Below, piece after piece: positions 25,502 through 36,957 of a stretch of 64,000 nucleotides of DNA. The translations under genes were made by a program, and so were the position numbers. Within the stretch, counting starts at the first letter, position 1; every line of letters starts with the position of its first letter. The stretch comes from Triops longicaudatus (taxonomy: Eukaryota; Arthropoda; Branchiopoda; Notostraca; Triopsidae), in assembly GCA_022885665.1 (NCBI GenBank), contig JAGQDJ010000048.1, forward strand, positions 276,289-340,288, given 5' to 3'. The notes under the pieces were generated by a model, which worked only from the letters and a program-made list of their open reading frames with translations, made no database searches and was not told where the DNA came from.

Positions 25502-28136
25502 CTACATTTTGGACCTCAAGTTTGCTATATCCGTCTCAGACAAGATTCCTTTGCTTTCAATCTCCTTGAGCCACTCTGCACACTCAGAGAAGCCGATGTC
25601 GATAGAATACTTTATGATCGCCTGCGGAAATTGAATAGAACACCATAAGAATAAGCTTGTTATTAATCTAATATTTACGCATACCGTAAGGACAGAGGGT
25701 TTGTTTTGATTAATGGCTTCTGTAAGGTAATTCTTCACCGTGGATGACTGAGGAAAACCAGAAACAGTATCTGCCTCTGTAGACAATTTCTGGAACACTT
25801 TAGATGCATTCTTAAGTTGACCGTGCTTCACGCAGATATCAAGCAGGTCGCCCAAGATCTCTCCAGTCCAGCTGAAATTTGTGCGTATAAATTAATTTTA
25901 CATTGTAACCAACTATAATCCAAAGTACTGGAAATTGACAGCTTTGCCGACACTTTTCATTCCTTCCATGGTCTCCCAGATATTCCAAGCAGTATTAAAG
26001 CCTTGCTTTGCTTCCTCTGATTCGATATCTTTGTTGGATCTCGCCAAAAGGTGCAAGATATTTGCCACGGTTTTTTGCCGAGCGCCGAGGTCAAAATAAA
26101 CAGCGTCGGTCCATAAAGCAGGTAGTAATTCAACTGCGGTGTTCTGAATCACGACGTCCAAAATCGCCTAAAATCCGTCAAAAATTAAATAATTAAACGG
26201 TTCTATTCCATTGAAACTTACGTACCTCAAATACACTTGGCTCGGGTACGTAAATGTTAGGAACTAATTGACGGTAGGTTTCCATGACAGACTCCAAAGG
26301 CTCACAGTTACAAAGAACCATGAAATAATTCCGGCTGAAGGGAATATGGGGGATAAATTAGCAAATCAATGAAAGATCGAAGCAAAAAGCGACACTTACT
26401 AGTAGATAGACATTTTAAGGGCGTCTGACATGTGTGTACCGAGTCCACCTTCTAACCTGTGTACGCGGCGAGCGATGTCACTATTCTGCATGTGATGATA
26501 CGCAACTTCCATTGCGCGCGGGAAGAAATAGGTGTCTTTTGCGTCTACTACTTCTGGAACGCCTTCCTTTTCCATCCGCTCGACGATGTCTATCAACACT
26601 GAGCTCGGGGGTCCCTCTAATTATTAAAAAAAAAATACTTAATAAAAAGGAATATCGTAAATAACGAAAAGTCGAATGAGTATTCAAGTTTAATAGACAC
26701 GCTGCACTTACTGTCACGGCAGTAAATATTTAGAAGAAAATAATAGGATGCCAAACTTGGTTGGATTTCCAGGCTCTGGAACTCGGCGAGAATTTGAGTG
26801 GCATAGTTTTGGGCTTGACGGTTATTCGAGACGGCAGAGATGCTTTCCAGTGCGGCGTTTAGCGTTCTGATATTGGGAAGTAAGCTCTCGTTATGGATAG
26901 CTTGTAAAAGTTCCTGAAAGGGAATAATTAAGAAATAGTTCTGTTGCGAATTTTTCAACCTTTACCAAAACAAGATTCCATTTCATATCGCCACCTTCTT
27001 TTAAGTAGCCTGCGGCTATGATAAGACTATTGTATGTCTCAATGTCTAATTTGAGTGACTTTTCACGCGCTTCTTCATATTTTCTAAACGCCCCTTCCAC
27101 ATTATGGTAAGCAACATAGCCTCTAATGAGGGCGCAGTAATGCGCGCTCGTTTTGCTCTCGAATTCGTTGAAAATAACGTCAGCTAGGTTATTGTCCCTG
27201 GAAAACAAACACTAATTAAATTTTCAAACAAACTGGGTAGGAGAACCTACTTCCAAGTTTTCGTTGGTTTCTCACGAAGTTTTGTATTGCTCTTGTACCA
27301 CCTTTCTTGCGGAAGCTCAGCATCTAACGGATCTTCGCAGTTGTAAAGGCAAAGCATTTCAAAGAAACTTTGCTTCAAGTCATCGGAGATACCTATTACG
27401 ACCATTGCCGGTATTACTGCATTCTTAGTTACTTTCAATTAAAGAACATTTACCGCTGCTTGATGTTAATGCAGAATACACGTTGATGGCTTCGGCAACG
27501 CGGGCTTGCTTAATTAATGCGCTTAAAATTTCTTCGTTGACTTCACTGCCTTCTGCATACTTCCATTTAGGTGAGAAAGCCTACGTAAAAACAAATAAGA
27601 ACTTTAAATTCAATGTAGCTGGAAATTAGTTTGTCTAGTACTGTGATAAAGGGCTCAGCCACTTTGTGGTTGAACAACTTCGAATGTTCATCCCGGATCC
27701 ACATAGCTGCTTTTCGTCCAGATTCTTTGGCTAATGCATAGTTGCGCTTTGCGCCATTCGACAACGGGGTTAAATACGGATCATCGTGGTAGGTGTATTG
27801 TGGTCCAGTGCTATCGACGCCAACGGTGCCGGCCAATGCCTGAACAGTCAAGAATGCCCAACAAATGTTAGAAATCAGTCAATGTTTAGTTCTATCCTGG
27901 CTGAGCTTGTTTCTTACTCTTAGAATATCAGTCGAGCTGCGTGGTATTCTTTTCGGTATTACAGGGATTTCTGAAATTGCCGATTGACTGTGGATGAAAA
28001 ATTTCAAGTTCCCCAGCACATCGGTGGTCACCAAACTGTAGATTTTCACGCGAAAACGTTAAATTTTGCACAAAGTGAAATCTTAGAGTGATGAATACCT
28101 TTTGAAGCGCAACGAATTTGCAAGTGTACTATACAT
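25502..28136 (-). CDS. PTCD3: Mitochondrial small ribosomal subunit protein mS39 (PTCD3), 12 exons, 647 aa
   Basis: Minus exons: 28136-28099, 28035-27918, 27839-27642, 27580-27454, 27392-27251, 27197-26966, 26913-26712, 26616-26400, 26334-26226, 26167-25914, 25871-25685, 25621-25502. All phases close, giving 647 aa (human 689). The N-terminus MYSTLANSLRFKS has few acidic residues and several basic/hydroxylated ones, fitting a mitochondrial presequence. Family landmarks: IPVIPKRI...DILRALAGTVG, DDPYLTP, AKESGRKAAMWI, the helical pentatricopeptide repeats including YCALIRGYVAYHNVEGAF and DIETYNSLIIAA, EIQPSLASYYFLLNIY, and YFFPRAMEVAYHHM. PTCD3 is a PPR protein of the mitoribosomal small subunit that binds 12S rRNA and is needed for mitochondrial translation. 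The donor at 25913 (GTTGGT) is weak but is the only one that keeps phase. Confidence 0.92.
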
Positions 28137-28534
28137 GATGAATGCAAACTAGTTATACGATAGCCACATGAGAAGAATCAGATCAGAGTTGTTTATATTC
28201 TCTGTTTGGCGAAAAGCACGAGGAGTCAAAATTGTTGTTCTTTGGCCGACTGCCTTGTGCTGCCACCTTTGATAGTTGGATGAACAGTGCGGAGAACTGC
28301 ATGGAAAGATTTGTCGTGCTTATAATCTTGACTTAGTAGTTTTAGTTGTAGACGTCTGAAATGAAGAAAAAAAAATGAAAAATAATAATAAGAATTTAAC
28401 TATTCTGAATTTCTTACTAGTCGTGATTTTTCTCACCGGTCTCAAAATTACGTACTTGGGGCAAAAATCTCCCATTGGTAATTAAGTGCCAGCGGGCCAC
28501 GTGGCCAGGGTTCGTGTCGTATTTCTTTAAGACC

Positions 28535-28570
<36 letters not shown>

Positions 28571-29293
28571 GCGAAAACCGTGTGCGTGTTCCCTTCAATT
28601 ATGCCCGATTCCCAGAGTACGCCGTACTTAAGAACTTTTTTTAAATCAATTGTATTTATTGCACATTTTTATATATAATGTATTGGCTTGTCATGCAATG
28701 ATTTTTCTTTTGCTTGTTTCCGTGTTCACCATTTTTCAGAAAATCCGGTAGGGGGTCAAACACCCCATTTAGCCCTGGAAACAAGTAATTTATACTTGCA
28801 TGAAAACCTTTTAAGCACGTTTAAATGTGTGGCCTCAATAACTCAGTAGTCGTTTACCATTAAATTATTGCTACAGTGTAAAGGTAAACGACGACTATTA
28901 AGGTTATAAAACGCTTTATACCCAGAGAGCCAAAGCTGACAACGAGCAATGCTCACTTTGGGGGAAAGAAACTGAGCAGAAAAACCACAGTAATATATAT
29001 TAATGAGTAATGTATTGGTGCAATGGATCATGCACAGTTTAACTTTTCCTAACCGTCGTCTGTATCAAACACTTTAGTTCTCTTTTGGTATCTATATCAA
29101 GCGGCTCCCCAGAAAGAGATTGCAGAAATGATCTTACGAAAATTAAATTCCCTCTTAGTAGTCTTTCCACAGACTGAACATGTTTAGTAAATACTCAATG
29201 ACTACAGTTTTCACAATATCTAAGTACCGTATTGCAATTACGTTCGTGACGATCGTTAAAAAATACACTGGCATCCCCCCACGTTAAAATCGC
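28137..29293. other. Intergenic; contains a 32-nt poly(T) tract
   Basis: No coding or RNA gene seen. A run of 32 T at 28537-28568 is the longest homopolymer in the window. It could be the poly(A) tail of a minus-strand retroposon, but I cannot recognise the body of an element next to it. Confidence 0.4.
28537..28568. repeat. Poly(T)32 homopolymer
   Basis: Uninterrupted run of 32 thymines in the region upstream of PTCD3. It is unstable by nature and its length may be mis-assembled. Confidence 0.9.
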
Positions 29294-29716
29294 CTAATGA
29301 ATAGTAAAGCTGAAGTAACCTTGCAATTTTCTCCAATGAAATGCGCCATTCTGTGTAAAACAGGGACGTATATCGTAACTACTACGATCCGTTTGGAGAA
29401 CGGTGCGTAACGCGAAATGCGAACACTCAGGTTTCCGGTTTTCTGTGCGCGATTGTTGTTGATCAGGCACGACTTAGATGTAGAGTGAGAAGAGAGACTA
29501 CACTGATTTCGGAGGTACGTGTGCTTATTTGATTATTTGATTATTAATAACATATTTGATTATTGGCAGCGAAACCTTGTAATAATTGATTTAACACCAA
29601 ATACGCCAAGAAAATCCTCTATCCCGATGCAATATGTATGTGGAACGAATAGTGATGATTTGACTAAACTCAATTCGAATACGAAACTTTTAGTACTGAA
29701 GCAAAATTACTTTTAA
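29294..29716 (+). pseudogene. Decayed tandem copy of the PAN-like Cys-rich gene
   Basis: This sequence aligns base for base with exon 2 and the start of exon 3 of the intact gene 1 kb downstream. Shared anchors include CTAATGAA, the stretch encoding VTxQFS...CAILC, then DPFxxxCVTRN and VDQARLRC, and the donor after TTCGGAG. Near 29350-29370 it has one base fewer than the intact copy, so the reading frame shifts in mid-domain. The exon-3 acceptor that reads CCAG in the intact copy reads CCAA here, and the C-terminal cysteines are missing from the open frame that follows. I infer a tandem duplicate that has lost function. Orientation is the same as the intact copy. Confidence 0.75.
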
Positions 29717-30192
29717 GTGTAGAAAGGGTAAAGTAATGCCAGGACAGCTTTTTAACTCGATATCTCCCTATCCAGTAGACTACAAAAGCTAAGGTTCAAA
29801 CAAATTTGAAGAGAGTGCCCCCCAAAAAAATAATAAATAATAATTCCCTTTATGTGACAAATGTATGAATGTCCCCAATAAAGCGCTTAAGTGAATGACC
29901 ATAAAATGTCTGTAAAACGTGACCATAAATGAGCAACGTGAGCACCTTACGGCTTCCCGGGTGCGTTACTAATCAGTCAGGTGGGAGCGCGCTAACGATT
30001 CACTTCTTCAGTTGCCATTGGTATCAGAAATAAAAATTTCTTACTACATTATCCGGAATATATGTTAAAAAAATGGTTATATATAATACATTATATATAA
30101 TATATTCAAGAAATATTAGGGCGACAATCTTGACAATCTGTAAGTAAAGTAAAAAATAGGCGTGAAGGCCGATCGATAATTAAATTTTGTAG

Positions 30193-30818
30193 GCTTAGCA
30201 TGTTTGGCGGAAAATACGGGGGAAATGACAAGGTCTCGATGTACATTTAAATCTGGGGGTACTTCGAATCTACAACAACTAATGAACAGCAGTACTGAAG
30301 TAACCTGGCAATTTTCTTTAACGGCATGCGCCATTTTATGTGAGAAACAGAAATGTGTTTCGTACTCCTACGATCCATTCAATAACCAGTGTGTTACGCG
30401 GAACGTGAATACCAAATTTCCGGGTTATCTTTGTGGATTGGCTGTGGATCAAGCAAGACTACGCTGTAATGTGAAAGGAGAAGCCTACGTTGCCTTCGGA
30501 GGTAGGTACAGTTTTGAGATCTTGGGCGAACTCAAAAAATATAATGAAAAATATTGATTTATTGCTAACACACCAGGAAAGTACTCGACTGCGATGCAGT
30601 GTGTTTGCGGGACAGACAGGCAGGCAACTCGGATTAATTGGATAGTACACAATAATACACCCTCATATGATTGCGTCAACACTTGTACGGGACGTCCTTG
30701 CGTAATTAAAGTAGGACTCTTTGAAACATGCGGGGTTTGTAATGGTGATGAAAATATTTGCAAACCAGTTTATAGTTTAAACAATGTCTATGCTTCTATT
30801 TGCACACCAATTGCGTAA
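30193..30818 (+). CDS. Secreted Cys-rich PAN/apple-like protein (5' partial, 2 exons seen)
   Basis: Exons seen: 30193-30501 and 30577-30818, joined in phase (GGAG|GTAGGT, CACCAG|GAAAG). The first visible exon begins after TTTTGTAG with LACLAENTG, which looks like the end of a signal peptide, so the true start is in an upstream exon I cannot find. The first half has the pattern WQFSLTACAILCEKQKCVSY...NNQCVTRN...LCG...ARLRC. Aromatic-rich text with this cysteine spacing is typical of small PAN/apple lectin-like domains. The second half is another Cys-rich module (CVCGT...CVNTCTGRPC...CGVCNGDENIC). About 184 residues are visible. It is probably extracellular. The fold assignment is tentative; the coding call is firm because the two copies differ as expected of a gene and its pseudogene. 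Confidence 0.65.
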
Positions 30819-30962
30819 AGTCGGTGAGATTATAAACTAGGACGTTTTTATGTTTTTGCACTGTACTATGCTTGTTTTCAGAAATGAACTTTCACAAGTA
30901 CCTTTTCAAGTTACTATTTCACCTGTTTTACTAGCTCGTACGAAAGTTGTTTGGTGAAAGAA

Positions 30963-30968
30963 AATAAA
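30963..30968 (+). terminator. AATAAA polyadenylation signal of the PAN-like gene
   Basis: Hexamer 145 nt after the stop. Another AATAAA lies near 31094. Confidence 0.45.
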
Positions 30969-31379
30969 AAAGTCATTACTGTAGAATTCCACAGAAAGTA
31001 AATGTAACGTGTATTCGTCACTATAAAAATACTTTAACACCTGTAATGTCAACGCCTATCAAATGTACTGAGCAAAAACTTCACTATCCTGTCAATAAAT
31101 CCAAAAAAAAAAAGAAAATTGAATCCTGATAAAAGCTTCCATTGCCCTAAAGCCTTTATTACTTCCCTGGTTGTTTTTGTTGCCGTACGAAAACGGTCCC
31201 TATGATAAAAAGCTGTCTATAAGCATAATTCTAAGTAGAAACAAGCTGGGTTTGCATTATGTTGCTTATCACGGCTTAAGGGTCTGCTTATATTATTAAG
31301 ACTCGATAAACGTTAACAATAAAGCTTATGGTGCAAAAATGGCGATAACAAAGGACCGGCAAAACGCGCTATAGTTCGC

Positions 31380-31940
31380 AGTGACACGACATAGTCACGA
31401 GTAAGGCCCCACCCTCCTCGAAGCTTGCATTTTCTTACGGGGAAAGTAGGCGAAATCGCAAATGTTCATAAAACTCATACTAACTCTTCTCCCTCCCCCC
31501 AGCACAAACCATGATATGGCCCTGTCCATAAAGTATAGTAATATTGTTCGATATATCAAAGTTCGCTGTATCGAACCTTGTGGGTTTTGTTTATCAGGAT
31601 CTTTCAACTTCTTCAAAATGTCTGACAACTTGCTACTCAAGGGCTCTACTATTGCGCCAATTACATGGCAAGAAATAGCGTATATTTTCAAATACATCCA
31701 CCTTATTAGGGAAGTAAAGTCATTGTCATCCGATGTAAGCATGCATAAACAAAACCGACAGTAATTAAAACTATACTGGTGCCGCTTCCCTTTTTTTTCT
31801 CTGGGAACCATTTGTAGTTTTAGTACATCGTTTAGTGATGAAGCCATGCTGACCTTTTGTTTTCTTTTGTCCCATCTGTTGACAATCAATGCTCTCCCTT
31901 TTTTCAGCGCACTCGTCCATACATACATGCAAACAAGCAA
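31380..31940. other. Intergenic with possible DNA-transposon remnant
   Basis: Around 31543-31580 the sequence TTCGATATATCAAAGTTCGC and the following TGTATCGAACC resemble the end repeats of pogo/Tigger-type elements. A 184-codon minus-strand open frame (31395-31949) crosses this area but shows no recognisable transposase motif. Low confidence. Confidence 0.25.
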
Positions 31941-32101
31941 AATGCCCATAGGTAGGCCTCGTACAACGTGGCAAGACTATTCTGCCAACCTTAGTAAAGA
32001 AAGGCTCGGCATCCCAGCTAATCTCCGAGCTAATGTCCGTGACCCAAGATAGGGCTGATTGGAGGACACTCCTAAGTTTACTCAAACCACGACCCGAGTA
32101 A
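31941..32101 (+). mobile_element. Non-LTR (LINE) retrotransposon remnant, end of the ORF2-like frame
   Basis: The translation PIGRPRTTWQDYSANLSKER continuing LGIPANLRANVRD, then after a one-base frame change RADWRTLLSLLKPRPE and a stop, fits the C-terminal signature of many LINE reverse transcriptases (GRPxxxW ... DRxxWRxL). The frame break near 32045 and the absence of the upstream RT domain show it is a dead fragment. Confidence 0.55.
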
Positions 32102-32370
32102 TAGGAACTGTGATTTCGAAAATGTACCTATGTACATGAAACTAAACACGAGCTCTTTGGTGATCAGCCTACTCACTTCCTTGTTAAAATACGGTCTTGT
32201 TTGGATATTTGTTTTAAAAAAATTCGTACTTCAATCCTGTTCCTTGTGACCTTCAGATTAGATAGGGCTCAGTGGCGACCCACTTCGTAAATTGGTTTAC
32301 TCTTTGAAAGCCAGAACCGCACGAGAAGTCCGTATTAACTTTGGCGGCTTGGCGACTTCGTACATTTCAT

Positions 32371-32376
32371 TCAGTC
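32371..32376 (+). promoter_or_regulatory. Possible initiator (TCAGTC) of HDAC6 copy 1
   Basis: TCAGTC fits the arthropod initiator consensus TCAGTY and sits only 8-13 nt before the ATG at 32384. If used, the 5' leader would be about a dozen bases. Copy 2 has no matching site at the same place. Confidence 0.25.
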
Positions 32377-32383
32377 ACTGATC

Positions 32384-35300
32384 ATGGAAGACCACCTACT
32401 CCCGGTAAGCTCTTCCTTTCTTTTCATGTTAAGCTTAATGTAGTGCACTATATTTAAAGTAAAATTTACGGTTTCACACTAGTTTTGCACGTGTATGTAC
32501 ACTGCTTACTCGGTGCGATCTTGTGTTGCTAAAAAATTTGAAGTGTAAAAAAATGTGTAATCATTGTATTTAGAGCAATAAGTTACAAACCCATAGATCG
32601 TTAAATTTGCTGTGAATTGCGGTTCAGTCTTGCAGTAGTGCAACATTCGTCAATACCCTGGAAACTTCTCTTAAATGATTTCAGAAAACGTTACTTTATG
32701 TGAAAAATAGCAAGAGAGTCTATTAGGTTATACTCTTTACAAAGCTACCTAAATATTGATTATTTAACAAAAGTACAAGCGAACTGTCACTATTTATTAC
32801 ATTAATGGAAAAAATCTAAAGTAGAATTTCGTTTTTAACTAACACATTCATAACAATTTGTCCGCTACTGTATACGGTTTGCAAGATTCCAAGTTTTGTA
32901 CCCTAGATAAAAAGTGATGGAGCGAAATTCGGATATAATGAACAGCAATTCTGGTTCCGGGAAGATCGTTACAATGAGACTCTACTGTAACATTCTGCAT
33001 ATTCAAGAGATGTGGCACTTTTTTTGTGTTTTAGCAACGGAATTGTTCCTATTCAGTTCAATTCCGGAATTTTGCCACTTGATTCTAGACCAACACTCCT
33101 TTAATTTTCTCGTAGCTGAAAGCTGTGAAGGACAAAGTACACGGCGTGACGGGCATTTCATGGAACAGCTACGACGCAGAATATCAATATTTGCCAAGCG
33201 AAAACCTCGAACCAAAACACTTACAAGCTTCTCCTTTATGGAAAAGGTACTACCTTTCGCCGACAGTTATTGTTTTTAAAAAAACAACTCGTCGATGTGC
33301 CGACTAACTGGGTCATGTTGGTTAAAAAATTTAATCTACAAAATAGAAACATTAATAGGTGTAGCGATGTGGGTTTACTCCACAAGAAAGTCCAATTCAT
33401 TAGACCGCTGTTTGGGGAGGATGAAAAGTTTCGACAAATGAAGGACCTAGTAGCGGGATACGACAAGGAAAATTCCACCGAGGTAATCAAGTGTAAAGTG
33501 TCAGAATATACTAAACAAATAAAACCCCATTTTAAAGAAAACTCAACCAAGGACTTCTTGCGACCTTAATACAATGTTGGAATTATTCCAAGCTGTCTTG
33601 AAAGGCGAACTACATAACGGAATGCTAGTGAAAGGGTATGCAATATCTCTAAGAGTTCGTACGCATAATAAACGTGGCATGTATACATTAACACGTTATA
33701 TTCTTCTAGTGCAACGAACTTGCGCGGCTTGGGTGATCGTGAGAAATTCGACGAGAATCTAACCTTAGCAGTTCGGAAAGTTCTGGAAACTGAGGAAAAG
33801 GTCGAAAAAGTCTTGGTGGTCGCATGGGACTCGAAGCAGTCCCTTTCCATTGCCCAGGCGTTTTATGAAGAACCCAGGGTACTCTGTTTTTCGTTGCAAA
33901 AAGAATCCACCCCTTCGACTTCTTCGGTTTCGAACGTTGGAGAAAAGTGGGGACGGGGTTACAACTTCAACGTGCCGTATGGTCTTGAAGAACTGAACGA
34001 TGCAGACTACTTGGCAGTCTTGCACCATCTGTTGCTTCCCGTTGCATATGAAGTAAGAAACAAACTACATTTTCCAGTGCGTAAACGCTTTCTTTATGGA
34101 GCTATTATTTAGTACAATCCAGATTTGGTGGTCATCAATGGGGTAATTTAGAGTTTACGGTAAATTTAGAACAGTACTCATAACATTGATTTTCCAGGTG
34201 ACCGAAAGCTTAAGCTGCAAAATATCTGCACATCTAACTGCTTCTTTAATGAGCTTAGCTCACGGAAAGGTGGTAACCATTGTCGAGGTAGGAATTTGAT
34301 TTTACTTTCATCTGTCGGTTTAGGGCGATTCATATTTCTCGTTTAGGATGGAAGTCATTTGGGCATTTCGTCGGAAACCGCTTTTGCTACATTGTGTAGT
34401 TTGACAGGGCGGCCCTTTTTAAATTCACTAACGGGAGGCAGAGCATCGGAAAGGTAGTTAATGCATATTGTATTTGAAAAGTAATCCTTCCACTACTAGT
34501 TTTTATTTCTTTATTATTTATTTTTATTTTTTTTAATATTTATTTTTTAAAATATTTGTTTGCTAGAGTACACAAGACCATTGTCGATACCATAAATGCA
34601 CAGAGACCGTTTTGGAAATGTCTCCGGTTCCAAGGTATGGACGCAACGCCAGAAAATTATGAAGGAATCTCTGCCGAAGACAAGACGGTGTTCACACCCG
34701 CTAAGGACGCATCATCACGTTTGGCAAGAAATCGTGTAGCGTTTATTTACGATGACCGCATGTTAAATCATTACAGCTATACGGCTGTGTAAGTTGTCAT
34801 GAATAGCATTTCTCATGCAATAATTCTTTCGTTAGTAATCATGTAGAAAGACCCGAGAGAATGACGTCGATTTATCATAGAATGGTTGATTATGGGCTAA
34901 TTGATCGTTTACGACGTGTAGAGGTAATAGTGAACTGCACTAGAAGTTATTTAACTAATAATCATCTACATAATTGTTCTACATGTAGCACGGTTATATT
35001 ACGTAAAGTAACTGAATAATTTAATAGGCTCAAATGGCTAATAAAGACCAGATTTTTATGTTGCACGAGCCAAGTTATATTGACCTGCTAGCAAGGGTAA
35101 AAAGTGACCAGGAGCTAAGACCGTACGTCTTCCATAAGGAAATTGACTCTGTTTCGTTTTGTCCGGACACTTACGAACTATCATTTCTTGCTGCCGGATC
35201 AGCTATTCAGGTAGTGTTGCATTTTAGAGTAGTTTTTTGGATAACACTTTAATTTTGTTAGAAATAAATTAGTAAAATAATTTTGATTTATAACGGCAAA

Positions 35301-36914
35301 TGTCTAGTTGGTGGATACAATCTTGGACGGCGATACGGACTCTGGTATTGCAGTAATAAGGCCACCTGGTCATCACGCGGAACCGGGTGCTGCGTGTGGT
35401 TTTTGCGTGTTTAATAATACTGCATTAGCAGCCAAGCACGCCATAGAACAAAGGAACCTGTCGCGTGTTCTCATTGTCGATTGGGATGTCCATCACGGCA
35501 ACGGCATCCAACGTATGTTCTTGGAAGATCCAAGAGTACTCTACATCTCTCTTCATGCTTTTAATGACTTTCCTGTACTACCTGAATTTACGAATTCGAG
35601 TGTTATCGGAAAAGGTCCCGGCACGGGTTTCAACATCAACATTCCTTGGAGTGAGGTAAAATCGTAGGCTTTTGCCTTGCTTTACGCGGTAACATGCATA
35701 GGAAAGCAATGGAGAAATACCGCGTAAGATGAGACTTTGTAAAAAAAAAATAATTTGTTGATATACTTTGTTTTGGGATTACGGTGAATTTGTTAAATGT
35801 AAAAGCTTGATTTGAATTTCAGCACGGAATGGGTGATCCAGAGTATTTTTCAGCATTTTTCAACATTGTTTTACCCGTCGCTTACGAATTCCAATCAGAA
35901 CTGGTCCTCGTAGCTTGCGGATTGGATGCAGCCCGTGGGGATCCTTTAGGAAGTATTAAACTACCATCTTGAGAAGTTCAATGTACGTTTAATTACAGTG
36001 TCTGATTACTCTAGAATGCAACGTCTCTCCCGAAACTTACGGACATATGGCGAGTTTGTTGAAACCTTTAGCTAATGGTCGTGTAGGTGTGATTTTGGAA
36101 GGCGGGTACTACTTGGAATCCGTGTCTTACGGCATGGCCATGGTCGCTAAAGCATTATTGGGCGATCCTTTACCCAGACTACGATTAACTACTGTACCGC
36201 AATATTCAGCGCGGGAAGATATACGGCAAGTCAAAAAGGTGCTGCAGCCATACTGGCATTGCTTGCAATTCCCAATGCCCGTTTCGGCGTCTGTTGCGTC
36301 CAATATGTCCAATCTCGAAGAAACGGAAAAACCTGGAACTCTGAATTGGTGTCCACACTTAGATGTTATGATGCCTTTGGATATGAGTCCCGGTAAAGGC
36401 GTTGGTTATGGCAGACACTGCCAAGTTTGCTGGTATTTCGCCACTAACTCCTGCTGCCTTACGTGTTTTAAAGTAAGTACTTGAATTTTCACATAAATCT
36501 ATTTTCTTCGAATTATTTTCGTCAAATTAATGGTATTTCGAACCACTTCCGAAATATAAGAAACCAATATATTTGACGATATACTATCACAGTAAATAAA
36601 TAAAAAAAATATTTTATTTTTTTATTGTATTGTAGTCGTTGTGTTTCGTGAACAACTTGAACGGTCACAGTCGCGAGCATTACGAAGAAACTGGTCATGC
36701 TTTAACTTTGCATTTTGGCAATTTGAAGGTGTTATGTCATCCTTGCCAAAGTTGGGTTGAACACCCAGTAAGTGTCACAAATATTTCTTTCCTTATTGTG
36801 AATACTACCTTACCATGTGATCATTTTGTATAGGTTCTCGCGAAAGTGTATCAGAGAGCTCATTGGGAGCGTTATGGGGAACATCCCAGTTCGTACCCGG
36901 CCCTTGAAGATTAA
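32384..36914 (+). CDS. HDAC6: HDAC6-like deacetylase, tandem copy 1 (16 exons, 861 aa)
   Basis: Exons: 32384-32404, 33116-33246, 33359-33482, 33538-33635, 33710-34052, 34113-34142, 34198-34287, 34347-34453, 34567-34788, 34836-34923, 35028-35210, 35308-35655, 35823-35952, 36015-36472, 36636-36767, 36834-36914. Phases close throughout. The second deacetylase domain (about 400-700) is intact: PPGHHA with H501/H502, DWDVHHGNG with zinc ligands D539/H541, D630 in GLDAARGDP, and EGGYYLESVS with the catalytic Tyr. The first domain (about 10-300) aligns with HDAC6 CD1, but DWDVHHG is replaced by AWDSKQS (163-169), PPGHHA is absent, and the AGFDA aspartate is gone, so it is a pseudo-deacetylase. A ZnF-UBP domain ends the protein (about 738-845; CPHL, CQVC, CCLTC, CHPC). 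HDAC6 is the cytoplasmic tubulin/HSP90 deacetylase and aggresome adaptor. Confidence 0.93.
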
Positions 36915-36951
36915 GCGAACGTTCAATCTCCTGCAGTTTTCAGCTCACAGT

Positions 36952-36957
36952 AATAAA
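36952..36957 (+). terminator. AATAAA polyadenylation signal of HDAC6 copy 1
   Basis: Hexamer 38 nt after the stop codon, so the first copy has its own 3' end and the pair need not be one transcript. Confidence 0.65.

Noticed and set aside
27431..27453. A 22-nt GT-AG intron in PTCD3
   Set aside because: A longer intron (27393-27453, 61 nt) joins in phase and gives the expected ...SSGISDDLKQSFFEMLC text, so no ultra-short intron is needed.
31395..31949. 184-codon minus-strand open frame
   Set aside because: No transposase or other motif found; overlaps element-like non-coding text and a LINE fragment on the other strand.
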